Of a stretch of DNA of 64,000 nt, positions 62,206 to 64,000 are shown piece by piece. Every line of letters begins with the position of its first letter. The first letter of the stretch is position 1. The stretch lies in contig NW_019775403.1 in the NCBI RefSeq assembly GCF_001039355.2, positions 354,789 through 418,788 on the forward strand, given 5' to 3'. The notes under the pieces are model-generated. The model saw only the letters and a list, made by a program, of their open reading frames with translations, was not told where the DNA came from and ran no database searches. The position numbers and the translations under genes were made by a program. The DNA comes from Lingula anatina (lineage: Eukaryota > Brachiopoda > Lingulata > Lingulida > Lingulidae).

Positions 62206-63932
62206 TTACTTTTTCTTTGGTCTAGACCTCCCAGGGCCTGAGGGTGGACTCATGATATCTGAGCCTGCTGCAGAAGAGTCCTCCAAACTGTCATCTGCTT
62301 CAATGTGACCGCCTGGTGTGTGTGGGTTGTCATCAGGATGCTGGGAGTCTGAGTCATCTAACACAATAGGCCTAGGTGATAATTATAAATAACTTCTTAA
62401 GCAAGACAAAAAAGTTGTCCTATAATTTTGCATATAAATTCATCATAATATCAATATTCAAAGTATTCTTTTCAGTGCCATATCAGTAAAATTACACAAA
62501 AATAAAAAATAAATTAAAAATCTCATGGAGCACTGCTGATTCTCTACATCACTGCATGTCTTTTCATATATTATCAAATTCTTATCATCACACACTGCAG
62601 GATAGAAATGACATTTTCTTTATTTCTAAAGATACACACTTTATATCTGACGGCTCAGACTTGATATTTTGGGTCCACTTTCCTTCCTCTTCTTGATGAA
62701 GACTTCCTGTTTCATCTGCTTGGTCTGAGCTAGTGTCCAGTGAATGAAAGCCTGAGAAATACACCAACATGATACACTGTTTAGCACACCACTGTAACAG
62801 TTACAGATAATGCAACGATTCAACTATATTAATGAACACATATGTAATATTAGATAAAAGATATTTTGTACCCAGAGCCAAAAAAAAAAATGCTTGAGAT
62901 TTTTATAGTTTCACTAAATGAAATGTAAAGGCATTTATAGCTTAAAACACATACTTTCTAACTGCAGAGGCTGATCAGACTCTGTGTTATCATCTGACTC
63001 TGGTTCTGAGGATGGAAAGTGAATGTCAGCAAAGGATTCATCCTTAACCCTAAAATGCACAAGAAAGCATGTGAAACACAAGTGATACAATTTGAACAGA
63101 TGCAATAAAAACTTCCAATTTGTATGTGAAAACATAAGTCCATTGTCAAGTGAAACATAGTAATTGTATGCATGTGGATGAGAATAAATGTACCCCAGTA
63201 TGTGTATGCCTGCATGCACTCATAGAATGGGCATGCAAGCAAACTGTCATTTGTTTAAGCACAAATGTACTTGTATATATGCTTTCACATCTGTGGAACT
63301 CACTTTGTTTTTTCCTCTTCCCCAATCTCTGAATCTGTAATAGGCTGCTTTACTTTCTCATAATCCTCTGTTAACTGCTGGCAAACCAGTAGCATATTGT
63401 TGTGATAATTGACCACCCGTGTCTGGTAGAATTCATGAAGGTTGCTTATACTTCCTATGCCAACTTCAAAAAACACTTGCTGAATAATATCCTTAAAGAG
63501 ATCATAAAATAAGAAAAAGTGTTACAGTTTTCACTTTGTAAGAATCAATCTGATATTCTACATGGGACATGGAACCATAAAAGTGGCTTATATTTTTACT
63601 TTTGTTTGCAGAATTTTTTTTCTTAAATTATGCTCAAAATGCATACAGGCACTGAACTGATATCATTATAAAAAACTCAAGTTTAACTTTTAGCATTCTA
63701 TTCCAAAAGACCATAATATATTATCTTTTTTACCAGTATCTCCACAACAAGACAGTATATAACAGTATATAACACTAAAATAGATAAAACAGTACAAAAA
63801 GCCATCACACCTGAAAGCCTGTATAGCCATGCAAACACTCATTGTCTTTTGATGTTCGTAGCAGTTTAGTTAGTCTGGTCATATAGTCATGGCTTACATC
63901 TGTCAATGTTTCCAGGACCGACTCTGGACAAG
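62206..63932 (-). CDS. SUPT7L: SUPT7L (STAGA/SAGA complex subunit gamma), N-terminal part outside window
   Basis: Minus-strand exons in transcription order: 63932-63811, 63491-63304, 63049-62955, 62751-62638 (donor uncertain by a codon), 62357-62206 (TAA). They read CPESVLETLTDVSHDYMTRL and then TKLLRT (the histone-fold region), VFFEVGIGSISNLHEFY, YHNNMLLVCQQLTEDYEKV, VKDESFADIHFPSSEPESDD, IKSEPSDI, DDSDSQHPDD, and a basic end RPKKK. The order and several blocks (ESVLETLTDV, EVGIGS, the DI.FP..E acidic stretch, a basic C-terminus) match vertebrate SUPT7L. The protein is a nuclear subunit of the SAGA-type histone acetyltransferase coactivator, pairing through its histone fold with a TAF10-type partner. 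The gene continues beyond base 64000. Confidence 0.88.
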
Positions 63933-64000
63933 CTGAAATAACAATATAACTAGCTTAGGGTCTAAACCTAATAACAGAACCTGCAACAGAAATGGTCTTG

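Noticed and set aside
1-64000. CRISPR arrays, operons, phage or bacterial islands
   Set aside because: The sequence is spliced eukaryotic DNA. No regularly spaced identical repeats with unique spacers and no compact multi-gene coding blocks were seen.

Overview
The window is eukaryotic: multi-exon protein genes with GT-AG introns of a few hundred bases to several kb, AT-rich intergenic DNA, TATA promoters, AATAAA poly(A) signals, microsatellites and many short non-autonomous DNA transposons. Gene content (endophilin B, an SLC22 cluster, a GH18 chitinase, a membrane protein with CBM14 chitin-binding domains, a secreted Gly-rich protein) fits a marine invertebrate, most likely a lophotrochozoan such as a mollusc. 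That assignment is inference. N runs at 33111, 38838-38928, 40258, 47043 and 51244-51269 mark a draft assembly.

Layout. 3645-11792 (+): the 3' two thirds of an endophilin-B gene (SH3GLB1-like), with a phase-neutral cassette exon inside the BAR domain. 15688-20572 (+): two small, unrecognised basic proteins whose last exons are related and end in the same C-terminal motif (SL..DP..T.AY...IPM). 25527-26287 (+): a two-exon gene for a secreted Gly-rich repeat protein with a strong TATA box. 27882-31963 (+), 33810-42216 (-) and 45179-50200 (+): three SLC22-type transporter genes, each with nine exons and the same splice phases. The middle gene has a 1-nt frameshift, an 11-codon deletion and a duplicated block of exons 2-4 around gaps. 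50525-55357 (-): a GH18 chitinase of eight exons, converging on the third SLC22 gene; its last two exons appear twice around an N gap. 58656-61163 (+): a type II membrane protein with a Thr-rich stalk and three CBM14 domains, head to head with the chitinase. 62206 to beyond the window end (-): SUPT7L, a SAGA/STAGA subunit.

How the genes relate. The SLC22 genes are a local tandem family. The chitinase and the chitin-binding membrane protein form a plausible chitin-handling pair, and the Gly-rich secreted protein could belong to the same extracellular-matrix or shell theme, but the sequence does not prove this. Endophilin B and SUPT7L are conserved housekeeping genes at the two ends.

Structure beyond genes. 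Several non-autonomous transposon families can be defined from terminal inverted repeats and target-site duplications. One family has 5-bp duplications at four loci, and one copy carries a second transposon nested in it, with the empty site visible in a sister copy. Three large duplications next to N gaps look like unmerged haplotypes or misjoins, though one may be a real segmental duplication of the end of the Gly-rich gene.
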